Shown piece by piece: positions 21,325 through 31,071 of a stretch of DNA of 64,000 nucleotides. The notes under the pieces were generated by a model that worked only from the letters and a program-made list of their open reading frames with translations, was not told the origin of the DNA and did not search any database. Made by a program: the position numbers and the translations under genes. How positions within the stretch are numbered: position 1 is the stretch's first letter; the number at the start of each line of letters is the position of its first letter. Source of the stretch: Henricia sp. BOLD:AAB3569 (lineage: Eukaryota; Echinodermata; Asteroidea; Spinulosida; Echinasteridae). The stretch spans positions 1,364,001 through 1,428,000 of the forward strand of contig JBBELK010000162.1 in the NCBI GenBank assembly GCA_037783545.1. The letters run 5' to 3'.

Positions 21325-21700
21325 CAGTCAACTCAGTCCGAGTATCACTTGGTCGCCTGTCAACTCGGTCTGAGGACGACTTGGTTCCCATGCAGTCAAC
21401 TCCCAGCCGTCCGGGATCGAGTTGAATTAGAACCAAATTGAAGTCGGTCCCATTTGAACTCGGTCAAAGTTGATCTCGGAAGGAGTTGAACTTGGTCCAA
21501 GTCGAACTCGGTGCAAATGATCGAGTTTAACTTAGACAGAGTTGGACCCAAATCTAAGACTCTGACCCATGCAGTTGACTGTAAACCAATTGCAATCCAC
21601 ATTTGCCCAGTAGAAAGTTTTGTGTCAACCATACATGATCGGACCACCTTGAACTCTGATTGAGTTCAACTTGATCGAGTTCAACTTGATTTTAGTTTAA
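21325..21700. repeat. iteron-like GAACTCGGTC / GAGTTGAACT region (copy 1)
   Basis: At least twelve degenerate copies, in both orientations, of a 10-12-bp word (AACTCGGTC, GTTGAACTCGG, GAGTTCAACTTG) at irregular 12-40-bp spacing, just upstream of the recombinase gene. Copy 2 is at 30505-30880. Function unknown: candidates are recombinase or Rep binding sites, or a degenerate minisatellite. Confidence 0.7.
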
Positions 21701-21891
21701 CTTGGAATAGATAACATTTCACCAAGATAGCACTACTATTGAGCAAGGATAAAATGAAACAAATTATGCATTTCCAATTAAATACGTGGCACTAGTTGGC
21801 ATTGTGTACCTATAGAGGCTTGGCCCATCCAATAGCAGACTAATGAAATACTTGTATTTCTGTTTCGTATCTATGCCAGGTTGCCCGTCAG

Positions 21892-24678
21892 ATGTCGGAC
21901 TCCGATGACCCTGCACCTCCGCCCGTACATGTGGAAGTCGACCAAATCAGTGGTACAGATGAAAACAGGGAGACCTGCAAATCGCGTGACCAAGTTGAAC
22001 AATTGAGTGGCATAACCGTCATGCGGACTAGTAATGTGGGTGGCCAAAGGAAATGGGACAAGAAGTACTTTTGCTTTTACTGCGATCAACCTCAGGCAAA
22101 GTTACCCCGTCATCTCCAGGCATGCCATAAAGACGAAAGAGAAGTTGTGGAAGTTGCGTCCACTACTGACCGCAGTGCCCGTACGAAAATGCTGACCAAA
22201 ATCCGCAATTTGGGTAATCACATGCATAATTGCGAAGTTCTCCGAGAAGGCCAGGGCATTTTGTTAGTTGCGTATAGGCCCACACAAAAGGTAGACCCAC
22301 ATTCATATGGACCATGCATACATTGTTATGGGTATTACGTGCGTCGAGATCTTTGGAGACATCAGTGTTCATTGAAGCCTGCACGGACTGCTGGAAGCAG
22401 TACCCGAAAAGGTCGAGTGCTTGGTCGAGTAGCTCACAAGAGTGATTTGTTGAAGCCACCTCCTGCCGGTGTGTCTTACCGCCTGAACAAGGTTCTTAGT
22501 CCAATGAAAAGAGATGCTGTTGCTCTTGTAGCCAAGACTGATTTCTTGATTCTTGAACTAGCCAAACGTGAATATCTCAAACTCGGCAATGATCCAGATA
22601 AACATTGTAACATCCGAAACAAATTGCGTGAAATGGGTCGTCTCGTCATCCAACTTAGAAAAAACACCCAGCAGCCAAATTCAGGACTTGAGTCATTCAT
22701 GCATCCCATCAACTTCAGGGATATTGTCAAGGCTATTAAGGATGTTGCTGGCTTCAGTGAGGACGACCAGCTGTACAAGGCTCCCTCACTAGCTCTGAAG
22801 ATTGGTCATTCCATCAAGAAGTGCGCGCAGATACTGAAAGCAAATGCTCTGGAGTATGGTCACAAGAGCAAAGCAGAATTAGCCGAAGAGTTTCTTCAGT
22901 TGTGCGACATAAAGTGGGGAGAGCAGGTTTCTGCCCACGCACACAGAACATTGTCTCAAAGCAAGCGCAATAAAGTTACTGTTCTCCCAACAAATGCTGA
23001 TGTCGTCAAAATGTCATTGTTCCTCCACGAAACTGGCAACAGGGAATTGCAATGTCTCCAGTCGGCTACGAGTACACAGATAGGAACAGCTTGGAAGACG
23101 CTGAATGAAGTCGCACTATGCCACCTAATTATGTTTAACCGCAGACGGCAAGGAGAGGTATCTAAGATGAAAGTTCAGGACTTCCAAAAACGAAGGGCAG
23201 GCACTGACAGTGGGGATTGCTTACTGTCTGATCTCGAACGACATCTCTGTAAAATGTTTAACGTCGTGGAGATAGTCGGCAAGAGGGACAGAACCGTTCC
23301 TGTGCTTGTGAGCAATGAAGTGATGACATGGTTGAATGCTCTGGTGACAATGAGACATAAAGCTGGAGTGGCTGAAGACAACATTTACTTGTTTGCCCGC
23401 CATTCATATGGAGGCAATGGGCACATTAGGGGGAGCGACTGTCTCAGAACATATGCAGAGGCTGCGGGTCTTGACAATGCTGATAGCATCCGCTCTACCA
23501 AGCTTCGTAAACATGTAGCAACCGCAGCACAAATGCTTGCCTTGAAGGACCATCAGCTTGAAACACTTGCAGACTTCATGGGCCATAATTTGGCCGTCCA
23601 TCGTGAATACTACCAATTGCCAGATACCGTCCAGAGGGTGGCTAAACTATCTCGACTCTTCCTCAGTTTGGAGAGGGGCAACTTGGCTTCCCAGCAGGGC
23701 AGATCCCTGGACGACTTGCATGTAACTGGTGGTAAGTAGACCTGGTTTTGAAGTTTATCACGTGTACGCCAAACCATTGGTTGGCTACGCTCTGTTTCCC
23801 CCCCCCACCCCCCACCCCCCATCCCACCCCACCCAACCCCCATCCCACCCCACCCCACCCAACCCAATGATATTACATGTACATTGTAGTCTTGACAAAC
23901 CGAAAAAACCAAACAAATTGGATTTAAAGTAAAATTGAAGGGTAAACAAAACTTAATGACAACTAAAATTTATTTTCTATTTTGTTACCAATGCAGAAGG
24001 CTTCAGTGAAGACAGCAGCGATTCTGGGGACTCCCGTGATCCATCGATTGATACAAGAAGTAAGTTTTTGTCATTTGCCAAGTCCACTTGTTTGTTCATT
24101 GATTAGATATTTGTTAAAAACAAAAATATTTCCGTACATGCTTCGACCTTTAAATGGAATATCCCCTTTTGGGATCACGACATATTCTCTTGAGAACATA
24201 CAATAGTTATTAAACTAAATGCCGTCACGGCTTGATTTCCTAGATACATATTTTAGTTGTGGCCCTACAAGCCGTCTGCCACACTTCTATCGAAAAATGC
24301 ACGCACGTAAAAAAAGAACCATGATGCAATTATGTTGCACATCTATTGGCCATGCCCTTTTGTTTGCGAAATATGAATCGTGTTGTCTCCAACTGTGAGT
24401 GCGTTTCTACTGTATTAACCTTAGCATGTTACGCTTTTGTGTGCATTAAAGGAGAGGACCATGTACCACCCCTGATACAAGCAACTCCAAAACGGTACTT
24501 CAAGCATCGTCCTTGGACAGCCGCGGAGAAGCAGGACGTCAGGGACGGGTTGCGGAAATTCTTTTTGATGAAGAAGATTCCTGGCAAGCATGACATTGAA
24601 ACATCGTGCACCACAGCTCTTCAGACGCGAACATGGAAGAACATTAAGGACTATTGTCGTAATACTATGAAACTATGA
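21892..24678 (+). CDS. tyrosine recombinase (integrase-like) gene, three exons, copy 1
   Basis: Exons 21892-23731, 23997-24059 and 24452-24678 join in phase (1/1) through GT-AG introns (G|GTAAGT, AA|GTAAGT; acceptors ATGCAG, TTAAAG) to give about 709 residues. Zinc-finger-like clusters lie near residues 61-79 (C61, C64, H74, H79) and 142-159 (CIHC...WRHQC). The C-terminal half of exon 1 looks like a tyrosine-recombinase catalytic domain: FNRRRQGEV at 415-423 (box I Arg), TKLRKHVAT at 536-544 (HxxR region, with Thr in place of the first His), FMGHNLAVHREYYQLP at 562-577 (GH, then candidate nucleophile Tyr573/574). Exon 2 is acidic. Exon 3 has a SANT-like PWTAAEKQDVRDGLRKFF...PGK...RTWKNIKDY module. 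Such enzymes cut and rejoin DNA site-specifically. From memory, similar uncharacterised proteins are abundant in corals and fish. Confidence 0.8.
23797..23866. repeat. C-rich tract in recombinase intron 1 (copy 1)
   Basis: CCCCCCCACCCC/CATCCCACCCC runs, repeated exactly at 32977-33046. Confidence 0.9.
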
Positions 24679-25020
24679 TGAACCGCATCACACCTAAAGG
24701 CCCAGTGTATCATTGGTAAGAATCGCATAAGGAAAATGTTAATGTATCCCCCCACCCCCTACAGCGACACACAATAGAAAGTTAGTAATATGTATAAAAC
24801 GGTCAAATTTGTGCGATGCCTGTCATACTGCAATGGTAGAAACCAAATGGAGGAAATGTCCTCTGTTTGATAGAATGGCAACTATGTCCTCACTACACGG
24901 TGTTTACATGTATGGGTGGGTGGGTCAGTGTAAATTTAGTTGTCAAACTTCCTCGGAAACCAAAATATGCAAGGTCAGACATATCATAAACTCCATCGTT
25001 GATGCTTTGGCAACTTAGTG

Positions 25021-25150
25021 AGCCCCCCCGCGCCCCCCCCCCCCCCCCGCGCCCCCCCAATTCAATGTTGGGCCTGGGACTCCGTGCAAAACTCCAAACA
25101 AAACCCCAAACAACATTGAATTGGGGGGGGGGGGGGGGGGGGGGGGGAGA
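25021..25150. repeat. C-run/G-run foldback
   Basis: CCCCCCAATTCAATGTTG is matched by CAACATTGAATTGGGGGG about 35 nt later, with long C and G homopolymers outside. Likely a small palindromic element with expanded ends. Confidence 0.8.
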
Positions 25151-25446
25151 GAGAGATGGGATTGTAGGGTACATCCTCCTCAACCTAGCTGAGACGAAAC
25201 AATAGAAAGTCGGGTGATTTCAGGCAGAAATTAATGAATATATGTACTGACAATTTATTGCACAAAAGATATACATTCAATTTAATAGATATTTCACCAC
25301 ATAAAAAACCACACATTCCGGCACCAGGTTTTTTTTCCTCTTTTCTTTTGGGGGGTGTCATTTGCAGAATCGACATCAGTGTTGTAATCGAGGTGTTTTT
25401 TGTTTCAGTACTTAAAGGAATTGTGGTCTATTATAAGATGTGATTA
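25151..25446. other. no recognised feature
   Basis: Spacer with a T-rich/C-rich stretch (25328-25350). Nothing identified. Confidence 0.35.
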
Positions 25447-25716
25447 CACACACTGTCGAACTCGCTGTATATTAGGAACTGGACTTCCGTTTCATTTACA
25501 CTTGGTTTAAAGATGATCACTTCATCTTCATTGTTAATAACTCTTATGGCCTTTAAAATGCTAAAAGTACTCGCAAAGGTACTCTGCAGGTACTTTTGTT
25601 TTGTTAAAGTACTTTAAGATTTTTCAACAATGAAAATGCAGTGATCATCTTCAAACCAAGTGTAACTAAAATGGAAGTCCACTTCCTAATGTACAGCGAG
25701 TTTGACAGTCTGTGTA
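25447..25716. mobile_element. palindromic MITE, ~270 bp
   Basis: CACACTGTCGAACTCGCTGT...GGAACTGGACTTCC...ACACTTGGTTTAAAGATGAT is mirrored by ATCATCTTCAAACCAAGTGT...GGAAGTCCACTTCC...ACAGCGAGTTTGACAGTCTG. The centre holds AAAGTACTCGCAAAGGTACT-like repeats. Non-coding. Confidence 0.85.
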
Positions 25717-26077
25717 CTCAAAACGTACATTAGACAACATTTCACTTACAACACGGTTGGCAAACACCATAGAAACATTCTGAACAAAACATTAAAGGGG
25801 CATGAATGAAAGCAATAATTTATTCCCATTTATGACCTAGTACAATGTCAAAGTCATTTTTATGGCACAAGTCACAAATAGGACTTTTTTTTTTCAGTAT
25901 CAGTATTATTAGTATTAGTATTATTTGTGTCCCATCAACTAGTTTAACTATGTATTGGTTAAAGGCTTGTTTGCCTTAGCAACAAAGCCAAATAGACATC
26001 ACAACGTCATGGTTTGCTTACATGTGCGCTTTCCTGCAAACTCTAATTTCCCAAAGACTCCCATGCAAATGCGCATA

Positions 26078-26460
26078 CAGGGTGGTGAAAAAAAAACATT
26101 TCACCCACATCGAAAGTGATTTTCACCCACTTCCTGTAATTCCCTACAATTTGTTTTTACCCACTTCTGATGAGTAGGTTGTTTAGCATTATTCCTAAAA
26201 AACACTTATGGATTTATTTTAAGTGGATTTCAAGATATGGCTCATTATACATGAAATGTACAAAACTGGCTCGACCACAGGAGCTTCCTACCACTTTGGA
26301 GGTCTTCATTGTGTTCGATCTTGCAATCCACTTTAACTAAATCCCAAAGTGTTTCATAAATAGTGCTAATCAACCTACTCATCATTCTCTGCAATTACAG
26401 GAAGTGGGTGAAAAAACAAATCATTTTTATTTGGGGTTAACTTTTTTTTCCACCACCCTG
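26078..26460. mobile_element. mariner-type MITE with TA target duplication
   Basis: Left end CAGGGTGGTGAAAAAAAAAC and right end in reverse complement CAGGGTGGTGGAAAAAAAAG, each flanked by TA. CAGGGTG termini with TA duplication are usual for mariner-derived elements. Interior blocks (CACCCACTTCCTGTAATTCC / GGAATTACAGGAAGTGGGTG-like) are also inverted. It lies 60 bp beyond the Rep stop codon. Confidence 0.85.
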
Positions 26461-26522
26461 TATATCAATAAACCATGACGTCATTATGTTTTAGGTCTAT
26501 TACTCTTTTTTAGCACTTATGA

Positions 26523-28479
26523 TCATTCATCTAGGATTAATGAGGCAAAGCAATGTGTGCATGTCACCACACGTTTCTGTTCCTCTTCCCCAATTTGGTG
26601 GAATAATGTGAAAATCTTCCAGCGAACTGCCATCATCTCCGTTTCTCTATCATCGACACTTCCACCCTGGACAAAGACTAGGGGTGTTTTACTAGTGCAA
26701 AAAACCGGGGTGTCCTTGTCCAGAATTAAATCGCTTGCAAAATGGGATTTGGGGGCTGGGAGATGAACCAGTTGACCTTCTAGTAACAAGAGCATGTCTT
26801 GCCATGGAAGGATTTTTGAATTCCACCTAAAGTCATTTAGGAAGATGACTTCTGCCTTCTCAGCACCGACCCATGCAAATGTAGTTGTTGCTGGGTTGGT
26901 GAACGTTTCATATATTTTATTTAGCGGATTCAACAAGAAAGTTTTCCCACAATTTGCTGGACCAGTAATCATGACATTGCGGTATTTACCCCTACCCTTT
27001 TCTAAAAGCTCTTTCACTGCATTGGAAAAAGTTTCTTTAACTAAATTATTGTTAGCCAAAGTCTCGTGTGCGCAGGCAAGCCATTCACCTCGACAGATGC
27101 ATTCATCCCTTGCGAGCGACCTTTTAAGTATCTCAAGTCTGGTTAGACGTCCCCTTGCCAGCAGTTCCTCAGCCTCCGCCATATCCCAGGAATCCTTTAA
27201 ACAAAACAAAACAACATAAATTAATAAATACACGGCTACACGAAGAAAATGGAAAGAATTGACAAGTCGGACGTCAACAAAGCATCGTGTACAAAAAAAT
27301 AAACTTACGCCACATGAGTCTGGCGCTTGAAAATGTTTATCAAAGTGGAATCATTGTATTTTTGGGGGGTTGTTTTGTCATCTTGTTTGGCTTTATTTCC
27401 CCTGCAAAATTTCGGTTTTTCATATCTGCACTTACCGATGGCTAATGGAGTGCCAAAGTGTGACGCGTGTTGCCATGGTAACTGGCTCTTAACATGGCTG
27501 CAAAATAAAGCGCCATAGACTACTACCGTGTCCCTGTGCTTTTGCAATGGTACTTTTTTTGACGGCCATGATGTTTAGAGCCACTTACCATGGCAACACG
27601 TCACGTTTTGGCTGTCTATTGACGTAAGACTTGTAAATTCCCTTGCAAAATGCAAGCTTCATATTCGTATCCTTTCAAAATGTGCTAACGGGGGAGATTG
27701 ATACGTTTATCCCTAAATACCTTAACTACTTGATTGACGACTCTTTCGCCTCTGTTGATAATGAACTCGGCTAGGTCGGTTTTGCCCATCATCTTCTGTT
27801 GGTTGGCAAACGCCAGCAACTCTAAGCGCGTCTTTAAACCCTTAGAGACGACTATCTCGCTGACCTCGTAGGCAGACAGGCGGGAGCGTCGCTTTTTCTT
27901 GGCAGGAGCACCGGCGTGGGTTGTCTGTGGGTTGTCACCGTCACGGTGACGCGCCTTTGACGCGTCCGCTGTACGAGGGGGCAGTGTGTTCCTTAAATCA
28001 GGGTGGCCTGGTGAATGAATTGCCAGTTTGTCTTCTTTCATAACGTATTGCCATGCACTGAAATAATTACTATGATGAGACGAAAAGTTTACCCGGATAC
28101 CATGCACATCAGCTAATCGATTTCGTACTTGTAACCAGCGCTTGGGACTTTGAAGTTTTATCGCCATGTGATAGTGAAAAGCCCCGTTTCGATGGCTCTC
28201 CATGGAGCAACACCAGCAAACCAGCGCTGGGTGACCGAGGGTAGTAAAAGCTTCCACGACCCTTTCCGCAAATGATGCTCGATCGGGCACAAGCGCGCTG
28301 TCTGCTTGGCTATATGTTACCAAGTAAACTTGCCGCACCTGACGACTCCCTAGTGACGATAAATCTCTGTTTTCTATGGTGTTTGGCATGGTGATGTCGA
28401 TTCTGCAAATGACAGTTGGAGCTAGGGTACCGTTGACTTTTATAGAAAAACTTTCCCCACGCCAAATTTTATCTTGCAT
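26523..28479 (-). CDS. HUH-endonuclease / SF3-helicase replication initiator (Rep), two exons
   Basis: Exon 1 (28479-27721, 253 codons) encodes a Rep-type HUH endonuclease. Motif I is YLVTYSQAD (52-60), motif II FHYHMAIKL with metal-binding H102 and H104, motif III YVMKED with a single candidate nucleophile Y145 plus K148. A basic patch KKKRRSR (194-200) may be a nuclear signal. A phase-0 intron (27720-27195, GTATTT...AAAG) leads to exon 2 (27194-26523, 223 codons plus stop), an SF3 helicase: Walker A GPANCGKT, Walker B VIFLND, motif C PVFCTSK, downstream VRW. The domain order is that of Rep proteins of CRESS-type single-stranded DNA replicons and parvoviruses, which nick an origin and unwind DNA for rolling-circle or rolling-hairpin replication. 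No stop or frameshift interrupts either exon and all catalytic positions are kept. It could be a transposon gene, a domesticated gene or an endogenised viral gene. The intron favours residence in a nuclear genome. Confidence 0.82.
27195..27720 (-). other. Rep intron
   Basis: 526-bp intron with GT donor and AG acceptor, phase 0. It contains an inverted pair around GTGTTGCCATGGTAA / TTACCATGGCAACACG (about 27467 and 27585), which suggests a small foldback insertion. Confidence 0.7.
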
Positions 28480-29332
28480 TGTCCTGGTTCCCTGTATTCA
28501 TCAACAGGTGTAAAGCACATGTTGCATGCACTTAAAATGTTAATCGCTTGGCATTCTGCCAAGGGTCGAAAGGTATGGAAGTATACCGGTCTTTCGATAA
28601 CGTTCGTTTGTGTTTAAACTCGTATTTATATCCTCATTTCCTTAATGCCATTTTTTAAAAAGGTATTTATTTAATTAGGTATTTTTATTAAGGGTCGGTA
28701 GTATGTTAGGTTTAGGCAAATACGTGTCATTATTGTATGTAAAAGCGCCCATTTGACGAGCGCTGCAACGGTTAACCCCATTTAGAAAATATAAGATATA
28801 TATATATATTTATATAATGTTTGTTTGGTGGTATACCGTTGGATAAGACGGTGAAAACGGATCGCGTTGTCAATATGGGCACAATAAAACAACATTTTTT
28901 CAGCTTCCCAATTGACACATTGTCTAGCATTTAATTATTTATCGTTTGATGGGGTCTGCAGGGGTTGATTTTTGTGGGTAAATTGGAGGCCCCCTCCCTT
29001 GGTCGACCGATCTCTACTTTACCAGCCCTCTGTCAAACAATTATGTCAGGTTCATCTAAATAACGCAATTTCAATAACCATCCTATAGACAATCACATTT
29101 AAAAAAAATAAGAGCCAAATAGTGTTATTTTCCACCACAGGTTGTATTCAGCAGACAACTTTAGTTTTCTTTTTTATTTAAGTTTGGGAAATAAATCGTT
29201 TCAAGCAGAGGCATTTGTGGCTTATGTTGTGGCAATTGTGTTTGGGGCCATTACGCAATTCGTTCTATTAAGGCTGGCTATATAAGCACGCGGTTGCAAA
29301 CTATGGACTAATTGATCATCGGCAAGTGATGG
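28480..29332. promoter_or_regulatory. presumed Rep 5' flank up to the cassette edge
   Basis: No open frame. Contains a (TA)n patch at 28796-28815 followed by TTTATATAATG and a separate AT-rich stretch 28640-28700. Assigned as the upstream region only by position. Rep (minus) and recombinase copy 2 (plus) are divergent across this and the cassette's left half. Confidence 0.35.
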
Positions 29333-31071
29333 GTGGACTTGTCTAAGATGCGAATCGAGGTCTTGTATGTGAATACACTCACACAAACCGAGGACGGCCT
29401 GCAAACCGAGCTCGTCCTCGGTTTGATATATCACAGAAATGGAGCTTTCGCGGGTAGTTGTGACTGCCAGAGAAATTCCAGCCATTTCTAAAGGAGTCCT
29501 CAATGTGCGGTTTTCATGAGTGGTGTGTCATTTACACCTGCCTCATTTTTCTCCTCCGGGTTACCCGAAACTGTAAGTGCGCCCTCTGGAGTTTTGTGCG
29601 ATACGCGGTAAATCGAGCCCTGGCATTTTGACAGGGTTTACGTCAGAGCGAGACTGTTTATTTGGGGACGCTAACTTCATGCGGAATCCTTCATGCGTAC
29701 CACAAGCGTGTCATTTTCCTGGAGGAAAACACGAAATCTGCTAATTGAATCTGCTATTTCTTCAACGGATTCCAAATATGGTAAGTATAATTCTCGCGAT
29801 TGTGAGGCTATATACCCAAGTGATAGTTAACAACATGTATATAGTAAGCTTATTATTAGTATTACATGTAATATTATTAAATTATCAGATTATGAAAAGT
29901 TTCATCGCAAAACGCTGATAGGGCCTGCGCCTAGCCTAGGGCTAGGCCTATACTAGTACATGGTACAGTCATGACAGTCGGTGGTAAATTGAACTACATG
30001 TAGGCTATTAAAACGACTTTGGCGGATATAACCGAGTTTGCAAATAGAGCTAGGTTATATCCGCCAAAGTCGTTTTAGTTAATTCAAGTTACCACACAAT
30101 GGAATTAGCATACTCATGTATATTCTGGTACAGCAGACTTTTATAGTTTGGTTCCCGAGTACAGTGGATGGCACTCCACAATAAGCTTATATGATTAGGA
30201 AACGGTCCATAGTCGGTGATATTATGTCAAAGGTCCGCTATACAAAAAATAAATGAATATGCTAATTCCATTGTGTGTGAAAAACCCCGAACAGGTCTAA
30301 AGACCATATCGCAAATCGTTTTTTCACCAACAGAGGGCGCCCTTCTACATGAAGACTAAATCTATATAGTGCTTGCTCCGATCTGTTGCAGTGTGTCCAT
30401 GAAGCGAGGAGTTAAGCCGAAAGAATGAAACCCAAAGGTCGTCCCCGAAAACGTGCGGCTTATTTTTACAAGGTACAGTATATAGGTACCCCTGGAATGA
30501 GAACCAGTCAACTCAGTCCGAGTATCACTTGGTCGCCTGTCAACTCGGTCTGAGGACGACTTGGTTCCCATGCAGTCAACTCCCAGCCGTCCGGGATCGA
30601 GTTGAATTAGAACCAAATTGAAGTCGGTCCCATTTGAACTCGGTCAAAGTTGATCTCGGAAGGAGTTGAACTTGGTCCAAGTCGAACTCGGTGCAAATGA
30701 TCGAGTTTAACTTAGACAGAGTTGGACCCAAATCTAAGACTCTGACCCATGCAGTTGACTGTAAACCAATTGCAATCCACATTTGCCCAGTAGAAAGTTT
30801 TGTGTCAACCATACATGATCGGACCACCTTGAACTCTGATTGAGTTCAACTTGATCGAGTTCAACTTGATTTTAGTTTAACTTGGAATAGATAACATTTC
30901 ACCAAGATAGCACTACTATTGAGCAAGGATAAAATGAAACAAATTATGCATTTCCAATTAAATACGTGGCACTAGTTGGCATTGTGTACCTATAGAGGCT
31001 TGGCCCATCCAATAGCAGACTAATGAAATACTTGTATTTCTGTTTCGTATCTATGCCAGGTTGCCCGTCAG

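Larger units (their letters stand above)
20153..24918 (+). mobile_element. tyrosine-recombinase cassette, copy 1 (4,766 bp)
   Basis: The whole interval recurs at 29333-34098 with a constant 9,180-bp offset. I found no difference on reading, including in C-runs and introns. Left edge GTG|GACTTGTCTAAGATGCG, right edge ACATGTATGGGTG. Left of it is a (GT)n tract; right of it is the Rep segment (GGTGGGTCAGTG). No terminal inverted repeats are shared by the two ends, as expected for Crypton-type DNA transposons that move with a tyrosine recombinase. Contents in order: two hairpins, a 20-bp inverted repeat, an iteron-like region, the recombinase gene, and a C/A-rich first intron. Whether the cassette ends are true element ends or only duplication breakpoints is inference. 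Confidence 0.7.
24919..29335. mobile_element. Rep-bearing segment between the two recombinase cassettes
   Basis: This 4.4-kb unique segment lies between the two cassette copies and is bordered by the 7-bp direct repeat ATGGGTG (24912-24918 and 29329-29335). From left to right: C/G-rich foldback, palindromic MITE, mariner-type MITE, and the minus-strand Rep gene with 850 bp of upstream sequence. The ATGGGTG pair could be a target-site duplication, recombination core sites, or chance. Treating the segment as a unit is inference. Confidence 0.5.

Noticed and set aside
22163-22459. Antisense frames within the recombinase exon (also 22476-22778, 23175-23403 and copy-2 equivalents)
   Set aside because: Shadows of the recombinase coding strand. 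No independent similarity or splice logic.
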